Origin: Bacteroidota bacterium
GTDB lineage: Bacteria > Bacteroidota > Bacteroidia > NS11-12g > UBA9320
Assembly (NCBI GenBank): GCA_003485825.1
Contig: DNHN01000054.1
Location: 1-9,487 of the forward strand
Direction of reading: 5' to 3'
Length of the DNA stretch: 9,487 nt
Within the stretch, counting starts at the first letter, position 1, and each line of letters starts with the position of its first letter. Below the pieces are notes generated by a model. It was not told where the DNA came from. It saw nothing but the letters and a program-made list of their open reading frames with translations, and did not search any database. Below are positions 8,110-9,487 of the stretch, one piece after another. The translations under genes were made by a program, and so were the position numbers.

Positions 8110-8279
8110 GTGTTTATAGTTACAATATTACATTTTGGAAATGCTCATTTCGTCGGATTGGTTAATTTGTTGGTAATTGGTTGTTTTGATGACCAAATTC
8201 TTTGTTGCTTTGTTTCTTTTTAACTTGAGTACCATTATTGTTATGGACTCACACTACCCGAAAATAGCGAGTAATCAAC
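8110..8279. promoter_or_regulatory. Divergent promoter region between prmA and the helicase gene
   Basis: Both flanking genes point away from this 170-base stretch, so each should have a promoter here. On the minus strand, TAATATTG (8130 to 8123) matches the Bacteroidota -7 consensus TAnnTTTG at seven of eight positions, but I see no good -33 TTG at the right spacing. On the plus strand, TTTG at 8201-8204 with TAACTTG at 8221-8227 is an imperfect candidate with a short spacer. Between 8158 and 8183 there are repeated TTGGT/AATT words, and TTGGT at 8177-8181 faces ACCAA at 8192-8196, which could be an operator. The existence of promoters is a firm inference from gene orientation; their exact positions are weak. 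Confidence 0.45.
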
Positions 8280-8320
8280 GTGAAAAAACAAGCCCAACAA
8301 CAAGCGCTTGCTTGGTATAA
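8189..8320 (+). CDS. Possible small hydrophobic peptide ORF (43 residues), doubtful
   Basis: An ATG at 8189 opens a 43-codon frame ending in TAA at 8318-8320. The N-terminus reads T2, K3, then an unbroken hydrophobic stretch to about residue 19, like a short membrane helix or signal peptide, followed by a polar, basic tail. It overlaps the first 41 bases of the helicase gene in another frame. It could be a small membrane peptide or a leader translated ahead of the helicase. The T-rich upstream DNA would give Phe/Leu/Val codons by chance, and no homologue is recognised, so it may well be noise. Confidence 0.18.
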   Translation: MTKFFVALFLFNLSTIIVMDSHYPKIASNQREKTSPTTSACLV

Positions 8321-9487
8321 AAGCCGGAACTGGAAGATGTTTGCCTTCCAGAAGGAATGCTTGGGTCATTATTTTGAGGGGAAGAATGGCATGTTAAACG
8401 CTCCTACTGGCAGCGGAAAGACCTTTGCTCTGGGCGTGCCAATGATGTTGGCAGATAAACTGAAAGGAGATTATAAAAAGGGACTAAAAGTACTTTGGAT
8501 TACTCCGCTAAAAGCCTTAAGCGTAGATATCTCCAACGCACTGCAAGAAGCTGCAGATGAACTCGAAACTGGTTGGCGAGTAGAGCGAAGAAGTGGAGAT
8601 ATTAGTTCCGCTAAAAAAGCAGCTCAACTAAAAAATAGCCCAGACTGTTTAGTCACTACTCCCGAGAGTTTGCATATAATGCTGGCTCGAAAAGGGTATG
8701 CGACATTCTTCAAGTACTTAGATGCTGTAGTCGTAGATGAATGGCACGAGCTACTAAGCAGTAAACGTGGCGTGCAAGTGGAGCTGGGACTGAGTCGATT
8801 GAAAGCAATAAAGCCAAATTTAAAGATTTGGGGGATATCTGCGACCATTGGCAATATGCCAGATGCAATAGACGTATTAATGGGGGATGAACGTACGAGA
8901 GCGAATACCGCAATTGTTACATCCAGTATCAAAAAGAAGCTCCAAATAAAAACCCTTCTTCCTACCCAAATGGAAGACATGCCTTGGGCGGGTCATTTGG
9001 GTGTGAGACTACTGAAGAAAGTACTCCCTATCATAGAACAAAATAGTTCTACACTGATATTTACCAACACGCGAAGTCAAGCAGAAATTTGGTATCAGAA
9101 GCTCATAGATGAGTTTCCAGACTTAGCAGGACGTATAGCGCTGCACCACGGGAGTCTGGGTAAAGAGGTGCGCGAATGGGTAGAGTCTGCACTTCACAAG
9201 GGAAGTCTAAAAGCTGTAGTGAGTACAAGCAGCCTAGACTTGGGAGTGGATTTTAGGCCGGTATCGGCGGTGATACAAATAGGAAGTCCAAAGGGTATAG
9301 CTCGGTTTCTCCAGCGAGCGGGTAGGAGTGGGCATTCACCAGAAGCTACTAGTAAAATTTACTTTTTACCAACCAACTCTCTCGAGATTATAGAATCTTC
9401 TGCATTGCAGCGTGCGATAGAAAATGACTACATCGAGAGTCGTATTCCTGTGGTCCGTGCTTTTGATGTATTGGTGCAGTATTTAGT
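8280..9487 (+). CDS. Ligase-associated DEXH-box DNA helicase (Lhr-like), 3'-truncated
   Basis: A superfamily 2 helicase with 402 codons visible; the frame is still open at the right edge. The start is the GTG at 8280: an in-frame stop lies at 8265-8267, no other start comes between, and the next ATG (residue 20) would cut into the family's N-terminal W-Y/F-Q region. Motifs in order are: FQ at 23-24 (Q-motif-like), Walker A APTGSGKT 41-48, Ia TPLKAL 75-80, Ib TTPESL 126-131, II DEWH 153-156, III SAT 187-189, IV IFTNTRSQAE 260-269, HHGSL 289-293, V SSLDLGVDF 317-325 and VI QRAGRSGH 345-352. DEWH and QRAGRSGH are typical of Lhr-type repair helicases. By family it is a DNA helicase working with an ATP-dependent DNA ligase, a beta-lactamase-fold exonuclease and the phosphoesterase PdeM in damage response. 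The C-terminal Lhr-specific domains lie beyond the window. No ligase or nuclease gene is upstream; PdeM may follow. Confidence 0.95.
   Translation, partial: MKKQAQQQALAWYKSRNWKMFAFQKECLGHYFEGKNGMLNAPTGSGKTFALGVPMMLADKLKGDYKKGLKVLWITPLKALSVDISNALQEAADELETGWRVERRSGDISSAKKAAQLKNSPDCLVTTPESLHIMLARKGYATFFKYLDAVVVDEWHELLSSKRGVQVELGLSRLKAIKPNLKIWGISATIGNMPDAIDVLMGDERTRANTAIVTSSIKKKLQIKTLLPTQMEDMPWAGHLGVRLLKKVLPIIEQNSSTLIFTNTRSQAEIWYQKLIDEFPDLAGRIALHHGSLGKEVREWVESALHKGSLKAVVSTSSLDLGVDFRPVSAVIQIGSPKGIARFLQRAGRSGHSPEATSKIYFLPTNSLEIIESSALQRAIENDYIESRIPVVRAFDVLVQYL

Noticed and set aside
8624..8980. Minus-strand frames of 67 and 118 codons opposite the helicase
   Set aside because: The plus strand encodes an ordered full set of helicase motifs here; the opposite translations have no motif support.
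1..9487. Mobile element, CRISPR array, tRNA or rRNA
   Set aside because: No transposase or integrase motif, spaced direct repeats, cloverleaf or rRNA-like sequence was seen on either strand.

Overview
The window looks like ordinary chromosome from a member of the Bacteroidota (the class cannot be settled from this alone). The signs are moderate A+T content, start codons without clear Shine-Dalgarno sequences, several exported proteins whose signal peptides end in A-Q, a PrmA with the short Bacteroidota-like length, a large beta-rich exported protein of a type I associate with this phylum, and a 'ligase-associated' DEXH helicase. I see no mobile element, CRISPR array, rRNA or tRNA.

Left arm, plus strand (2-2780): a multi-spanning membrane protein cut at its 5' end is followed with no gap (TAA then ATG) by a signal-peptide-bearing M28 metallopeptidase of the carboxypeptidase Q type with a complete zinc/catalytic residue set. 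After 43 bases comes a small secreted protein that looks like an outer-membrane beta-barrel. The three are plausibly co-transcribed. The peptidase would act in the periplasm; the roles of its two neighbours are unknown.

Centre, minus strand (2903-8109): prmA, the ribosomal protein L11 methyltransferase, is followed two bases later by a 1462-residue exported protein that fills almost half the window. It has a helical N-terminal part, long stretches of short beta strands, a helical insert and a mixed C-terminal part. I know of no function for it. It converges on the beta-barrel gene across a 122-base gap that holds a nested inverted repeat.

Right arm, plus strand (8280-9487): a DEXH-box helicase of the Lhr-like, ligase-associated DNA-repair type starts at a GTG and runs off the window with 402 codons visible. 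It diverges from prmA across a 170-base promoter region. That region also contains a 43-codon hydrophobic small ORF running into the helicase start.

I did not find a convincing new multi-gene system. The best candidates for follow-up are the giant exported protein and its tight coupling to prmA, the membrane protein with histidines in or next to its helices coupled to the peptidase, and the helicase standing at the head of its unit without its usual partners upstream.
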